Below, in pieces: positions 47,564 through 59,802 of a DNA stretch of 64,000 nt. The DNA lies in contig WUJK01000004.1 of assembly GCA_011317545.1 (NCBI GenBank), positions 1,798,001 through 1,862,000 of the forward strand. The letters are read 5' to 3'. Below the pieces are notes generated by a model that saw only the letters and a list, made by a program, of their open reading frames with translations, did no database searches and was not told where the DNA came from. Source of the stretch: Coniella vitis. Lineage: Eukaryota; Ascomycota; Sordariomycetes; Diaporthales; Schizoparmaceae. The first letter of the stretch is position 1, and each line of letters begins with the position of its first letter. The position numbers and the translations under genes are program-made.

Positions 47564-49470
47564 ATGGATTCCCCGACCAAACCCTTTCCCCAGGAACTCC
47601 CATCCGCAGACGATTCCTCTCCTTCTCTTGAGGGCGTCACCGCCAGCCCAACCCGGCCACGACGTCTTTTTTCCACCCTCCAGCTCTTCGCCTACTCCCT
47701 AACCTTCATGTCCATCTGGGAAGGCATGGTCGGCAACATGTTCTCCTCCCTCTACAACGGCGGGCCCAACACCATGCTCTTCAGCGTTGTCATCGTCTTC
47801 ACAGGCGTCATGGCCCAGGCCGCCTCCCTCGGCGAGCTCGCCTCCATATTACCCCTGGCCGGCGCACAGTACCACTGGACTTGGCATCTCGCGCCCAGAC
47901 GCATCCGCAGGTTCGCAACCTGGATCCAAGGGTGGGCGACGTGGTTCGGCTACGTGGCGGGGCTGGCCTCGGTGACCTACGTCTGCATGTTGCTGCTCCA
48001 GTCGATTGTCGTGCTCAACAACCCTGCCTACGCGCCGCAAGGGTGGCAGTTATCGCTCATGATCATTGCGCTTTCGCTGGTGACGATGGGCTTCAACATG
48101 TATTGCATCCAGTGGATCCCGCTTGTGGAAACGGTGATTGGGGTCTTGCATGTCGTGGTGTGGCTGGTGTTTGTGGTGGTGCTTGTCTCGATGGGATCGC
48201 ACAATGGGGCCGAGTTCATCTTTTTGGAACAGAATATCTCGTCTGGGTGGGAAGAGAGGCCGTTTGTCTCGTGGAATATCGGCATGATTACTGCTGTATG
48301 GTGCTTTACGGGTGAGTCTTTTGATACAACCCATGACATGGTTAACACTCGAGAGTCAAAGTCACCCCCGAGAACTAACCGACAAGCAAAAACCTGCCAC
48401 AAAAACAGGCTTCGAAGGCTCCATACACATGGCGGAGGAAACCAAAACAGCCAAAATGTCTGTCCCGCGCGCCATGTTCTGGTCCGTCTTTCTGAACGGC
48501 ATCATGTGCTTCGTCATGGTCGTCGCGGTCCTCTCGTCGATGGGCTCCATCGACGACACGCTCAGCGCAGCGATGCCCATCATGGAGGTCCTGTTGCACG
48601 CCACGGGGTCCACGGCGGCCACGACGGTCCTGATTAGTTGCATGGTGGCGATGGGGTTCGGCGTGACGACGGCTTTTGTTGCGTCTGTGTCGCGGCTGAC
48701 GTGGGCTTGGGCGCGGGATGGGGGCTTGCCAAAGTATTTTGCACATGTCAGTTTGGAGCTTTCAAGATCCAAGCCACCAAAAGCTTCGATATGAGAGCGC
48801 AAGAGGAGATGAAGGGGCCGAGTTGTCGTTACTCTACTTGCTACCGGTGCATCCAGGCTGACGACGCAATATCTCTGCCAGATCGATCCCATCCATCGAG
48901 TGCCGACTCGCAGCATCGTACTGACGGTCGTGGTGGTCTGTCTACTGAGTCTTTTGAATATTGGCTCAGCCAGCTACATTGCCTTTGAAGCTGTCATTGC
49001 TTTGACATGTCTAGCGCTGTATATCAGCTATATCATTGCCATCAGCAGTAAGTTTCTACACCATCTTGCTCCCTTCTAAGCCATTCATCCTCTGTGCTTC
49101 TTTGTCTCTCTCTCTCTACGTTTCAAGAGAGAACAGGCCGGATACTGACTTGTACTCGGGGGAAAAAACACCCACAAAAGGCATGATTTACGCACGCTAC
49201 AGCCGTCGATCGACGTTCACCCCAGGCGAATGGAACTGGGGCCGCTGGGGAGGCCCCATCAACATCTTTGCGCTCGTCTACACGATATACATGGTCCTCT
49301 GGCTGCCCTTTCCGTCGACGCTCCCCGTCACCGGGACCAACATGAATTACTGCGGGCCCATTATGGGGTTTGTGCTGTTGGTGGCGCTGGGGTTGTGGGT
49401 GGGCTGGGCGAGGGAGAAGTGGCCTGGGCCAGATGTGGGACTGATGGATTTTGTGGTTGAGACGTCGTAG
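47564..49470 (+). CDS. Amino-acid/GABA-type permease (APC superfamily)
   Basis: Four exons, 47564-48311, 48409-48746, 48882-49047 and 49181-49470, with GT-AG introns in phases 1, 0 and 1, give 513 residues. About 45 polar N-terminal residues precede about twelve membrane segments. Family marks are SIWEGMVGNMFSSLYNGGP in the first segment, GAQYHWTWHLAP, and FEGSIHMAEETKTAKMSVPRAM after segment 6, the hallmark of fungal GABA/choline/polyamine permeases (UGA4/HNM1 group). EWNWGRWGGPINIF precedes the last segments. Such proteins import GABA, choline or related amines at the plasma or vacuolar membrane; the substrate cannot be set. The last exon junction (A + GC, before MIYARYS) fits the family alignment but is the least certain. 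Confidence 0.9.
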
Positions 49471-49962
49471 ATACGGTGGCATTGGTGGAGAGGAGCATGC
49501 AAGTGATGTCTGCATCATCGATAGAGGAGATTATATTATGTCAAGGACATTAAGCAACCCTGTGTACTATACAAGAAGGAGTACTTCTTTTGTCCTCGTA
49601 GCGAAGTGGTAATAGCTTTCTACTTGTATATTTCATAAGGCAGCCTCAAACTATGGACCAGATAGAATCCAAATTAGAGGTCAAGAGATGCCTTTTGAAC
49701 GCTGATCTTTTTTTTTTTTTTTCAGTCAGCCAATAGCAACGAACACGTCAGCTCGATTTCCCCACAGTCAGACCAATCCCAGGCATAGAGCTCCAGCCGC
49801 AGATACCCTGTATACGAATGAAGGCCATGAAAAGAAGTCCATTGTGCACATATACTTTGATCTTATGCAAAGTCTTCCTCGAAAAAGCTTCGCCGAGGCA
49901 TCTGCATAATTCGATGAGTTAGCCCCCATAATTCTTGAAAAAAAGGCCCGCATCCATCCGAA
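49471..49962. other. Intergenic region
   Basis: It holds the permease 3' end and the HET gene promoter, with a 14-base T run at 49709-49722. Nothing else is seen. Confidence 0.5.
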
Positions 49963-52236
49963 ATGACGGACGTCACCATTCTACATCCCCCAAACGCACC
50001 ATTATGCGCCGGCTGTAAAGCCTTCAAATGGCCTGCGGTTCCCTTCCCGGATAAAGAGGGAGAGAAATGTCCAATCACTCCGCCCCATCCGACGTTTCGC
50101 AAACTCCAAGAATCAGCCGACGAGGGCTGTATCTTGTGCCAGTTCCTGTGGTCTGCTCTCGTCTGCCACAGCAAGATTTCAAGACAGACGGTTACAGAAT
50201 ACCTCGAAAAAGGGTTGAGTCTCACGAGCGATCTTCGACTAGATGGGTCGTTCGGTATGGGTCTCTGTGTCCATTTGAGAGACGAAGCGGCAGCCGTGAA
50301 AGACGAGAGGTTTATGCGGTTTCCTGTTATTGACGGAGAGATGACCAAGTCGTTGAAGGATGTTGAGCCTCGGCATATAAAATGTCAGTCTCGACTCCCT
50401 CGACTTGTGTTTGGAGATCTGATTTATGCTTATAGAATTTCGGTACTCGTAGGTTTCGCTCCCGATAGGATGCCAGACGAGCTGGACGACTTGATCAAAG
50501 ACACCATACAGCCTTGGATGAAACGCTGCCGCGAGCAACACGAAGACCACGATAAGTGCGGCCCATCAGACGGTGTAAGGATCCTGCCCACACGGCTGGT
50601 GGACGTAGGCACATCTGAGACCGACTCCATCAAAGTCATCACAACCAGCAACAGCGAGATGAGCATAGACAGTCCTTATTTGATCTTAAGCTACTGCTGG
50701 GGCAAAGGCAACGCAAGCGCCATGACAACGATGCACAATGTCGAGGAACGCTCACGGGGCTTTTCCGTGGCGGGTCTGCCCCCAACTTTACAAGACGCCA
50801 TCACCGTGACGAGAAGGCTGGGCTTTCAGTACCTATGGATCGATGCAATGTGTATCATCCAGGCCACAGATGACCACGCTGGAGACTTTGCAACAGAGGC
50901 AACCAAGATGGGAGACTACTACACCAATGCAGAGTGCTGCATCGCGGCATCGCTTGCAAGTGACAGCGCACAGGGCTTTCTCACCAAACGTGTCCTGGGG
51001 AGATACCCTATCCAACCAGTCGCCATCCAGCTTTCATCCAGTTCCCCAAACAGTCATGGCGACGATGAGAACAACAAGGTTGAGAAAGGTCCAGAATCCG
51101 TGATCATGCTGGCCACGGAATCCTCTTCCAAGCTCAGTTATGTCCTCAACAACAGCCCTCTGATGAGCCGCGGCTGGTACCTCCAGGAACTCATGCTCTC
51201 CCGCCGCATACTCCATTGGACACAGCACGGCCTCTTCCTCCAATGTCGCTCCTCTATTTTCATCGAAGGCCAGGTCGGAAAATGGACCGGCGACCCCTCA
51301 TCCTTCAGCCCGCGCGATATCCTTGCCCTTCCCAAGGAGAACGCCATCTCCTACGACGGCTGGTATAAGCTCCTCCAGAATTTCTCTCGGAAAAAACTAA
51401 CATTTGAGAGCGACCGCATGTATGCCATCCAGGGACTGGCTGCGCAGTTGGTGCAACGGTTGGCCGTGGAATATAGCTATGGGTTGTTTCGGCCGCATCT
51501 GGCGCAGGGCCTCATGTGGTATACTTACGGCCAGAAGCAGCCGCCGCCGCCCGTGGACATGCGAAGTGAGCATGCAGATAGTAAAGTGAGCGAGGAGAGG
51601 ATGGAGAAACCTCTCTTCCCTTCCTGGTGCTGGGCCTCAAACTGTCCCGTCGGATTCATCTCTATCCATGGATCGGCCGTCTTTATTCGCGATGACCACC
51701 CGCGACGGCCGCGGCAATTCCCAACGCACCCTGGCCATCTCGGCCTGGACCACGCAGACGACAAAACCGACGCTGGCGCACTTTATCTGCGCGCGCCTTT
51801 GCTTCGAGTTGAATGCACGCGAACCACAGGGCCCGAAAATGCCGTGACCATTGCCATTACGGACAAGAACAAGCACAAGTATAAGGACAAGGACAACAAC
51901 GGGACGGGCAGGAAATGGATCCTTGAGGGGAGCGCGTGGTGGTTTCAGGATAAGCAGCTACAGGTGGATGATATCTGCCCGTCCCAAACCCAAATATCGA
52001 GTTCAGAGAAAGCTGCCGAGAGCATTGTGGTGACGTGGCTGCTTGTCGGTGCGCTGAAGCGGAAAAGTTCTGTTGTATGCTCTTATACAGGGTTGTTGGT
52101 GCACAAGACGCCTGACGAGAAGGAGGAAGAGACGTATCGACGATATGCGCTTCTGGCAGTGAACTTTCCATCAGAAAGGATGGATGTTCGAATCGAGGAT
52201 TGTTATGACGGGTTGACTGAGATTGTACTGAGGTGA
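49963..52236 (+). CDS. HET-domain (heterokaryon incompatibility) protein
   Basis: A single 757-codon frame. The N-terminus has paired Cys (CAGCK, CILCQ) typical of the region before HET domains. The HET domain spans about residues 237-390: PYLILSYCWGKGN, then LPPTLQDAITVTRRLGFQYLWIDAMCIIQ, then MGDYYTNAECCIAAS. Downstream, SRGWYLQELMLSRRILHW and FESDRMYAIQGLA are the usual C-terminal landmarks. HET domains trigger cell death when incompatible hyphae fuse, although most family members are untested. A possible 69-bp in-frame intron (50384 GTCAGT to 50452 AG) would remove 23 residues with little family support, so an intronless model is preferred. It lies 3.4 kb from the repeat block. Confidence 0.92.
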   Translation: MTDVTILHPPNAPLCAGCKAFKWPAVPFPDKEGEKCPITPPHPTFRKLQESADEGCILCQFLWSALVCHSKISRQTVTEYLEKGLSLTSDLRLDGSFGMGLCVHLRDEAAAVKDERFMRFPVIDGEMTKSLKDVEPRHIKCQSRLPRLVFGDLIYAYRISVLVGFAPDRMPDELDDLIKDTIQPWMKRCREQHEDHDKCGPSDGVRILPTRLVDVGTSETDSIKVITTSNSEMSIDSPYLILSYCWGKGNASAMTTMHNVEERSRGFSVAGLPPTLQDAITVTRRLGFQYLWIDAMCIIQATDDHAGDFATEATKMGDYYTNAECCIAASLASDSAQGFLTKRVLGRYPIQPVAIQLSSSSPNSHGDDENNKVEKGPESVIMLATESSSKLSYVLNNSPLMSRGWYLQELMLSRRILHWTQHGLFLQCRSSIFIEGQVGKWTGDPSSFSPRDILALPKENAISYDGWYKLLQNFSRKKLTFESDRMYAIQGLAAQLVQRLAVEYSYGLFRPHLAQGLMWYTYGQKQPPPPVDMRSEHADSKVSEERMEKPLFPSWCWASNCPVGFISIHGSAVFIRDDHPRRPRQFPTHPGHLGLDHADDKTDAGALYLRAPLLRVECTRTTGPENAVTIAITDKNKHKYKDKDNNGTGRKWILEGSAWWFQDKQLQVDDICPSQTQISSSEKAAESIVVTWLLVGALKRKSSVVCSYTGLLVHKTPDEKEEETYRRYALLAVNFPSERMDVRIEDCYDGLTEIVLR

Positions 52237-53450
52237 GCTTGCATATAATTACTCCACGTATCCGCTTTTTAACACTTTGACTGGTGATCCACACGTTATT
52301 TTATCATCAAGCTACATAGTATCGGTACAAAGGGTGCTATGGGGCATTGTATTCCTAACTTCGAGTTCTGTGCTCCTTCACGATGTTCCATCCGTCTCAT
52401 TTGATTAGGTGCATATATCATAGTAATACATGCCCCGGCCAGTCAGAATTCGCTTTGGTGAGTGTATTCGGGCTCAGAAAGCCAATCAAAAGTGAGCAGT
52501 ATTAAATCAGTATACATAGTATCAAACTCGAGAACTGATCACGATTTACACTCGATCAATGACTCTTGATTTCGTGTTACTCGGTGGATTTATGCTTCGC
52601 CATCTCGACATTGTATTGTTGGTGGGAGCCAAGCCTCGTGCGAATAACACCGAGTCATCCTGAATCTTACTGTCTCGGTTCGGCCCGTCATTCTCGAACA
52701 TCAAGGGCTCATTGATGGACTTCTGATCGTAAGACATGTTCCACCACACTCAGCACTCGAGACGCAGCACAAGTTGCACTGGCGAGTACGAGTATTTGTC
52801 CCTTCTCTTGCGCCAACCGTCTCGCCTCGTCTCGTCTCGTAACCGCCTTGACCGTGGCTATGAAACCCCAGACACATTCTGCAGCTCGGTTGTAACCCAA
52901 AAGGACTTTCGATAACAGGGGCCCTTTCTTTGCCTTTCCCTTTCACAGCCTAGCGCTGTGCGCTGACGATTGGACTTTGCGTAAAGAACGTATGTTCTTC
53001 TGACGCTGCTCGCCGCCCCCCCATAACAAAGATAAGCATGCATTCGGGTCTGAATAGACTGCCTAGCCCGCTCTCCGCTTCTCCTGCTCTATTGGTTTAT
53101 TTTTTGTGGCCAACATTTGCAGCTCGAATGCACCGATGCAAGTGAGATTTCATTGCACAATCACCCTATCGTACAAGCCCGCATTGACCTTTTCGCTCTT
53201 TATAAAGGAAATGTCTGATAACTCCGCCCCGCCATATCTTGCCGTTAATAAGCCTCGACACGTCCACCAGCTTTTAGTTCTTCAATACGGGCGAAGGAGA
53301 CTCTTCATTTCTTGGACGGACCAGCCTAGGGTGTGAGAGTTCCACGATTTGACAATAGCAGCTTCTGCCCCATCTCTTTGGGACCCGATTATCGATCAGA
53401 GGGAGTTTCAAGGTTTTCTGTAGTCGAGAAAAAAAAAAGGAATAAACAAG
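52237..53450. other. Intergenic region, 1.2 kb
   Basis: No supportable gene. Short minus-strand frames overlap each other between 52546 and 53043 with no domain features. It includes a CTCGT tandem repeat near 52825-52840. Confidence 0.5.
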
Positions 53451-54916
53451 ATGGGCACACACGATCAAGTATCCTTTCTCACCAGACACAAGCCATCTTT
53501 GATCGTCCTCGCCTCGCAGGTTTCGGCAGCCATCGTACACGGTGTCGTCAAATCGCTCGAGACGACAACAGCAACACCATCAAGCAATGCCAATGGTGCC
53601 GTCGACCCCTTCCAGATCCTGCTTGTGCGCATGGTGATTACCGGCGTGGCGTGCTCGGCGTACCTTTGGGCAAGACGCGTGCCGGATTTCCCTCTGGGAC
53701 ATGCCGATGTTCGTCATATTCTGCTGCTGAGGGCATTTGGAGGTGTGTTGGGGGCTGGTGGGATGTATTGTAAGTTTTCTATTTTCTTTCTTTCTCCTTT
53801 CTTGGGGGGTTACCGCCAAATTGTGTAAGACTGAAGTTTCTTTGGCCTCAACTGGTTCACTAAAATGCAACGAGCATAGACTCAATTCGATACCTCACCT
53901 TATCGCAAGCAACGGCGCTCAACTTCCTCGCTCCGATGGGCGCCATGATTATCTCCAAGTACATGGATCACGGCACATTTTCCTTTGTGGATCGAGCGGG
54001 TGCGGCTGTGGCGCTGGCGGGCGTGGTCATGGTCGTCCAGCCGGACAATATCCTCACGTCGGGGGACTCACTCGCCGTTGTTCCGAGCCATCACGACACC
54101 AATGTGAAGATCAAGGGGCTGGCTTGGGGCGTGGTGGGTGTTTTTGGTACGACGGTAAGTTTCTGTATAGAAAGAGAGACAAGAATGAGAAGAAGATCGC
54201 TTTGAAGGACATGATAAACCCGAATCCCACTTCAAACTTGCTAATGCGTCTTGTACTTTTTCCAGATCGCCCTCACCACAATGCGACGCATGGGATCGCG
54301 TGCTCATCCGCTTACCATGGTGAATTACTTCGCATGGGTGGTTGTGCTGGCTGCCGCAGTCTTGGTGACTGTCCAGCAGCTCAGCTGGCCGACGAGTGCC
54401 AGAGCCTGGGGATACATGATCATCATTGGTATATTCGGGGGGCTAACTGTAAGTTCCAGGAACAAAAGCACTTACTTGCTAAGTCCATGATGTTTATCAA
54501 CTGATCGACCGCTGACTGAACCTTTTTCCCCCCAGGAATTCCTCCTCACCGCCGGAGTGTCGAGCGACGCTTCACCAGTGGCCACCATCATGATTTACTC
54601 ACAAGTCCTCTGGGCCCTGGCGCTGGACCGCATCCTCTGGCATGTCAGCATGAACTTTTGGACCGTGGCGGGCGTGGCGAGCGTCGTGGCTAGCCTCACG
54701 TTGGTGTCGTTGGCAAAGGAGATGCCGCACTTTGCTCGGGGGAGGCGGGCAAAACATGTGCTGAAGTGGCGACGGCAGCGCTATCAGCCTGTGCCTGCTT
54801 GCGATGCTGAGGAGGAAGAGGGGGAAGGGGGCCGTGGTCAAGCTGGCGGTGTGGTGATACATGAGATAGATATGGACGAGTTGTATGATGAGCAGGATGT
54901 GTACAGTGCGTGGTGA
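53451..54916 (+). CDS. EamA/DMT-superfamily membrane transporter
   Basis: Four exons, 53451-53769, 53880-54154, 54266-54448 and 54536-54916, splice in phase (1, 0, 0) to 385 residues. The product has about ten hydrophobic segments in two EamA halves. The first half includes VDPFQILLVRMVITGV and LRAFGGVLGAGGMYYSIRYLTLSQATALNFLAPMGA; the second includes SRAHPLTMVNYFAW and SSDASPVATIMIYSQVLWALALD. This matches drug/metabolite transporters of the SLC35G/YMR253C kind, whose substrates are largely unknown. The C-terminus is acidic (EEEEGEGG, then DMDELYDEQD). The intron boundaries all have GTAAG donors. The start ATG follows an A-rich leader. Confidence 0.9.
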
Positions 54917-55596
54917 GACGAGGTTTGCCCAGATGGACTTGAAGGTATACAAAGAAGATATAAATTATAATACTTGGGTATGATGTCTCTGGTCATTCTC
55001 AGGTACCTAGTTTCGGCGAACGCTTGCTTAAGCATGTAGATAAGAGTCCAGCAGGAACACCTGTTTACAAACCATAAAAACCAACTCTCAAAAAGGTGAA
55101 AAAATGATGTTGTGGCGTGTACATGTACAGTCTTTGTATCGCCGACATCTATATATTCAGATGTGTCCTGAAATGTATCACTACCGCTCCTTAGCACCCC
55201 ACAAGCGAAGGTAACGAGAGATACTTTCATCGTTATAAGCATCACGGTTGCGTGGAAGCAAAAGGGTTGTTGCCGTACATATCTCATCTGTTTGTCTTTT
55301 GCGCCTCTTTAGCGAGCACAGACAGCTCAAAACACATCATTTCCATCAATCTATGCTTTGGGAATTTGCATAAAAGAGCTACCGGTCTCTTCGTTTTCAA
55401 CAGTTTGATTGAAAAGAGGACTGATTGATTAAATACATGAAAAGCTCGAGTCTAGACCGAGAACGAAGCTGTAATGACAGCATTCATCAGCGTGACTACT
55501 TCAGTTGTGTCACTGCAACGGCGAGAGATCCGATCGTAAAGCCGCTCGATACGTCTCCCCAAGAGATGGAGTATATCTCAGAATGAGTAACGCTCA
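54917..55596. other. Intergenic region
   Basis: It holds the 3' side of the DMT gene and nothing else I can support. Confidence 0.5.
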
Positions 55597-56334
55597 TTAT
55601 AATAAAGAGAAAATGACTACAGACCAGTTCGCGCATTCTTGATTATGGAGGCCCCAGCCGATTACCGCTTCTAGCCCATACTTCTTGTATTTGAGCTCTT
55701 CTTTAAGCTTCTTGGGCACGTGCATAGTCCAGTAATTATGCAGATGGTCACCAGGCTCCACCAAGACATGAAGGAAAGGCACGCCTAGTTCTTGATCATG
55801 TGTATCCTGTGGACACAGCCCGTAGACCGTTTTCTTCCCGCAATTTTCTGGATTTCATACGGATATCGTGGAAAAGCTGCTCGTCCTTCGTTTGAGTCGA
55901 TATGGGATCGATAACATCAACATGAGCCCACTTTGTCATCCTAAACCCATTCATAGAGAGAAGCATATATGGACTCTCCGGCAGCGCCACGGCGATACTT
56001 TCACCCGGGCAAGGCCTGGTGATGGAAAGGCCTGGTGCCGTAGACATATAGGCGTCCGTCGCGGAAATAGATGTTGAGCTTGATACTGCAGTGGGAGTGT
56101 TACTTGTTTATTCGTCTTGGTGGTACGGACCAGGCAGAAAAAAACAACAACAGTCTCGAAGAACATGTTAGAGTGGGAAGCAAGGTCTACCAAGTTGTCA
56201 GTCATTGGCGCCAATTTATTGATTCGATTATGTATTGATACTTGACCGTGGTTTACTACCAGTGATCTCTTCACGATGAGTCGTGCAGCTTTCTGTACCC
56301 ACCAAGAAAAGGTCATTGTATACGGACACTTCAT
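55597..56334 (-). pseudogene. Decayed gene of unknown function
   Basis: Protein-like stretches occur in shifting frames on the minus strand: WWVQKAARLIVKRSLVVNHG with MFFETVVVFFCLVRTT (56334-56110), IKLNIYFRDGRLYVYGTR (about 56085-56030), ESIAVALPESPYMLLSMNGF with TKWAHVDVIDPI (about 56000-55870), and VYGLCPQDTHDQELGVPFL with HVLVEPGDHLHNYW (about 55825-55730). One shift could be an intron (before 56085), but those near 56030 and 55850 have no good splice sites. At 56004-56034 a near-direct repeat of AGGCCTGGTG coincides with the first break. The composition says these were codons. I do not recognise the family. Confidence 0.45.
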
Positions 56335-57553
56335 TTGTTTCAGCGAAATGTATCTATCAGAGTGAGATTCTCAAGAACAGGGCTTAGCATACTTCCTACA
56401 TTGGGCTGCTATCTGTTGTGGATGGAAAATATAAACCAAAGCATGTTCTCAATACTATATTCACTTCCAAGCTGATATGCTCCCGCAATTACTCGGTTAG
56501 AACATCTGACAATATCACTCGCTAGGTTCTCACAATCGGGCTCAGGCATAGTACATAGCTTCTGGTCGAGGCTGTGCCTCTTGTGACTGAATCCCTTGAG
56601 ACAAGCCCAACGTTGTGCTCATGTGGCGGCATCCAAAGCCTAATTCATATTAGCTGCTTATGTCAAAAGCATCGCCACCATCGCCCGCGTTGTTGCTGTC
56701 ACACAAACCGGGGACTTTTTGGCATTCAAGACAAAAGTCCTGTCGTCCTGTTACATAGTACAGTGCTCTCATCTCATCAAGCCTGTATCCTGGCGCCCAA
56801 GAGTCAGCCAGTGCCATGGCATTAGACGGAGCAAAGTGGGTAACATGCGCCATATAATTTCCCAAGACTCCCCACGACGCCCCACGCCGAGCCTTGGAAA
56901 TATGCATCGAAAACTCCCCATGACAAGTTGGCAATTCCCAGTCATTGTGACGTGACGTCAGAAAGGTCAGCGTGGGTGGGCGTCCGGTCTGTCCCTCCAC
57001 GGTTCCGCCTTTCAAGACAGGCTGACCCTGCAGAAGAGCACGGCGGGTTTCCCTTTTGAGCAAGCCGCGTCAGGCATCGTACGCCCATAAATGAAACCCG
57101 GGGGATCGGCACTTCACTTGCGGGGTAGAGCCTGGGGAAGAAGCAGAAGAAGAGGGAAAGGCTGGGGTAGCGAAAGGTTTTCTCTGACTCGGTTGTTTGG
57201 GCCCAATGGGAATGAGTGGAGACCCGGAGAGGCTGTACTGTGTACACACTCGCACAAAAGTTCCAGTCTGGGTGTCATTGCAGTTCATATGCCGTGTATT
57301 ATGTAGGGAGACGGCTGGTACCAAGGCTGTCCAGGCAGAATCGGCAAAAAGTATAAAGACTCGAGAGATGTGAGACTTGAGGAAGCCCTGGGTGCCACGG
57401 GGGGCTTGTTTCGAGGTTTGTTCATTTCTTCTGGCATCACAGTTATCATATGCTTGGGCTCTGAGTAGCAGCAGTCTCGCGTTGACGTTGCGAAGTCACC
57501 AAATCATCGACTAATAAACTCGAATATATCAAACAAGTGGCGGACCCGACAAG
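56335..57553. other. Upstream region of the sugar porter, 1.2 kb
   Basis: No supportable gene. A 137-codon minus-strand frame at 56650-57063 is compositionally unconvincing. It should hold the promoter of the transporter. Confidence 0.5.
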
Positions 57554-59665
57554 ATGAAGAAATCAAAATTCTACGGCCTGCGAGGCACCTCGCTCAACAT
57601 TGCCATTGCAGTCATCGCAGGCACGGATTTCGCCCTCTTTGACTATGATCAAGTGAGTCCCTCGAAGTTTCCAGTTTCACTTTACGAGTCGTACGAGTAT
57701 TGACACAGCTTTCTCAGGGTGTCATGGGCGGGCTCTTGACTCTGCCCTCTTTCTTGCAATATTTTCCCCAGCTCGACACAGCCAATCCGCCACCAGGCTA
57801 CACGGCTTCTCAAGCATCCAATATCCAGGGAATCACTGTTGGAGCATACACGCTTGGTTGTTTCTTTGGTGCAGTCGCCACAATCTGGCTAGGCAACCTG
57901 CTTGGCCGTAAGAAGACCATCTTGGTGGGCTCCATCATCATGATTATTGGTGCCGCCATCCAGTGCTCCTCGTTCTCGCTGCCCCAATTGATTGTGTCCC
58001 GTTGGATTACCGGATTTGGCAATGGTTAGTGACCTATAATCTCTGTTCACTCCCAGTTTTTATTGATCTGTGGAAGAGTGAACGAGTGAGGGAGAGCGTC
58101 AAAATGAGTGCCTTGGAATAATTCAGCTAATGAACAGCTTTCCCTTAGGAATGAACACATCTACCGTCCCAACGTGGCAATCCGAAACCTCGAAACCGCA
58201 TAAACGCGGCCAAATGGTCATGATCGAGGGCTCTCTGATCGTCTTTGGCGTCATGCTCAGCTACTGGGTCGACCTGGGCTTCTCTTTCCTGGAGCCATCG
58301 AGCATTGCCTGGCGATTCCCCATTGCCTTCCAAATTGTCCTGGCCCTGTTTGTTGCTGTCGGTATCCCAGGCTTACCCGAGTCGCCTCGCTGGCTCATTC
58401 TCAAAGGCCGCGAGGACGAAGCACTTACTGTGCTCGCTGCGCTCGAGGACCTGCCCGAGGACCATCCCAAGGTCCAGAATGATTTCCATGCCGTCAAGGA
58501 TGCAGCACTCGAGATGGCCTCGGGTTCGTTCTCCGACTGTTTCAAGAGAAATGAGAACCGGAACCTGCACCGTACGATTCTGGGCTATGTCAATCAAATG
58601 TTTCAGCAGATTTCAGGCATCAACATTATTACTTACTGTGAGTGAAGCCAAACAAGGCGATTCCCAAGGTTATTCATCCTTTATGCAAATACTCATGTCA
58701 AATGGTGCAAAGACGCCGCCACGATCTTTGTCCGCATCGGCCTCTCCAACTTCCTGAGTCGTCTCCTTGCTGCACTCAACGGCACCGAGTATTTTCTCGC
58801 CTCGTGGATTGCCATCTTTACAATTGAGAAGTTTGGCCGCCGCAAGCTCATGCTATTTGGCGCCGTCGGCCAGTCGCTGTCGATGGCTGTCCTTGCCGCC
58901 ACCAGCAGGTACTCAGATACCAGCAAAGGCGCGGGTATCACGGCCGCCATATTCCTCTTTGTCTTCAACTCCTTCTTTGCCATTGGCTGGCTTGGCATGA
59001 CGTGGCTGTATCCGGCTGAGATTACGCCGTTGGCCATTCGGGCGCCGGCAAATGCGATTTCGACGACGGCAAATTGGATCTTTAACGTGAGTTTCTTTTT
59101 TGTGTGTGAAGAAGACGATCGAGAAGCCCAAGCTGACCCAAGTTTTTGTCCACCATGACAGTTCCTGGTCGTTATGGTCACTCCGCCTGCTTTTGCCAAC
59201 ATTGGATACCGGACGTATATCGTCTTTGCGGTCATCAACGCGTTCATGGTCCCATGCGTCTACTTCTTTTTCCCCGAAACGGCATATCGATCACTAGAAG
59301 AGGTAAGTAACCCGATGTTTCACACATCTTTCCTTCTCTTTTAGCACCGTTATACTAACGAGGACTGTTCCCAGATGGACGAGATCTTCCAAGATGCCCA
59401 CGGCGCCAAAGGCGCTTTCACCGTCGTCCAGATTGCCAAGCACAAGCCCCGGCGGTACGACAAGCACGGCAATGCGCTCATCAACTACGACGATACGGAG
59501 TATGCGCACAGGCGGCATTCGGGTGTTGCGGGCGGCGGTGCTGGCGCGGGCATGCCTGGTTTTGGAGGCAGTAGTGGTGGTGATGCGGTGCCTGGCAGCG
59601 GTGTGTCGGAGAAGAAGTCGAGTGATGATCTGGGCGGATCGGAAGAGAGGAGGGAGCATGCTTAG
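57554..59665 (+). CDS. MFS sugar porter (hexose-type transporter)
   Basis: Six exons, 57554-57652, 57718-58024, 58149-58637, 58713-59086, 59162-59302 and 59375-59665, splice in phase to 566 residues. Sugar-porter motifs appear in order: FDYDQGVMGGLLT after the first segment, GRKK (about residue 97), GMNTSTVPTWQSE, PESPRWLI (about 212), QQISGINIITYY, FGRRKLM, and PETAYRSLEEMDEIF (about 462-475). Twelve membrane segments are expected. The C-terminal 60 residues are Gly/Ser-rich and cytosolic. The family imports hexoses or other sugars by proton symport at the plasma membrane; the substrate cannot be deduced. The start gives MKKSKFYGLRG, usual for this group. Confidence 0.93.
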
Positions 59666-59802
59666 GTCGGTCCCAGGGAGAGAGTGTTTCTATGGCGTTG
59701 TCAAAGGGCAATAAGCCAGGATAGGAATTACCATGATGCTAGTTATTGGAAAGCCTGGCAAACCCCTGACTTTCTCCATTGACTGAACAATCAGCAAGTA
59801 CT

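Noticed and set aside
50384..50452. A 69-bp intron in the HET gene
   Set aside because: It has GT-AG ends and is in frame, but there is no clear branch site and the unspliced frame is equally good.
56650..57063. A 137-codon minus-strand frame
   Set aside because: Composition is biased and unlike a folded protein, with overlapping frames on both strands.
6037..59665. A secondary-metabolite cluster
   Set aside because: There are several transporters but no polyketide synthase, NRPS, terpene synthase or tailoring enzymes.
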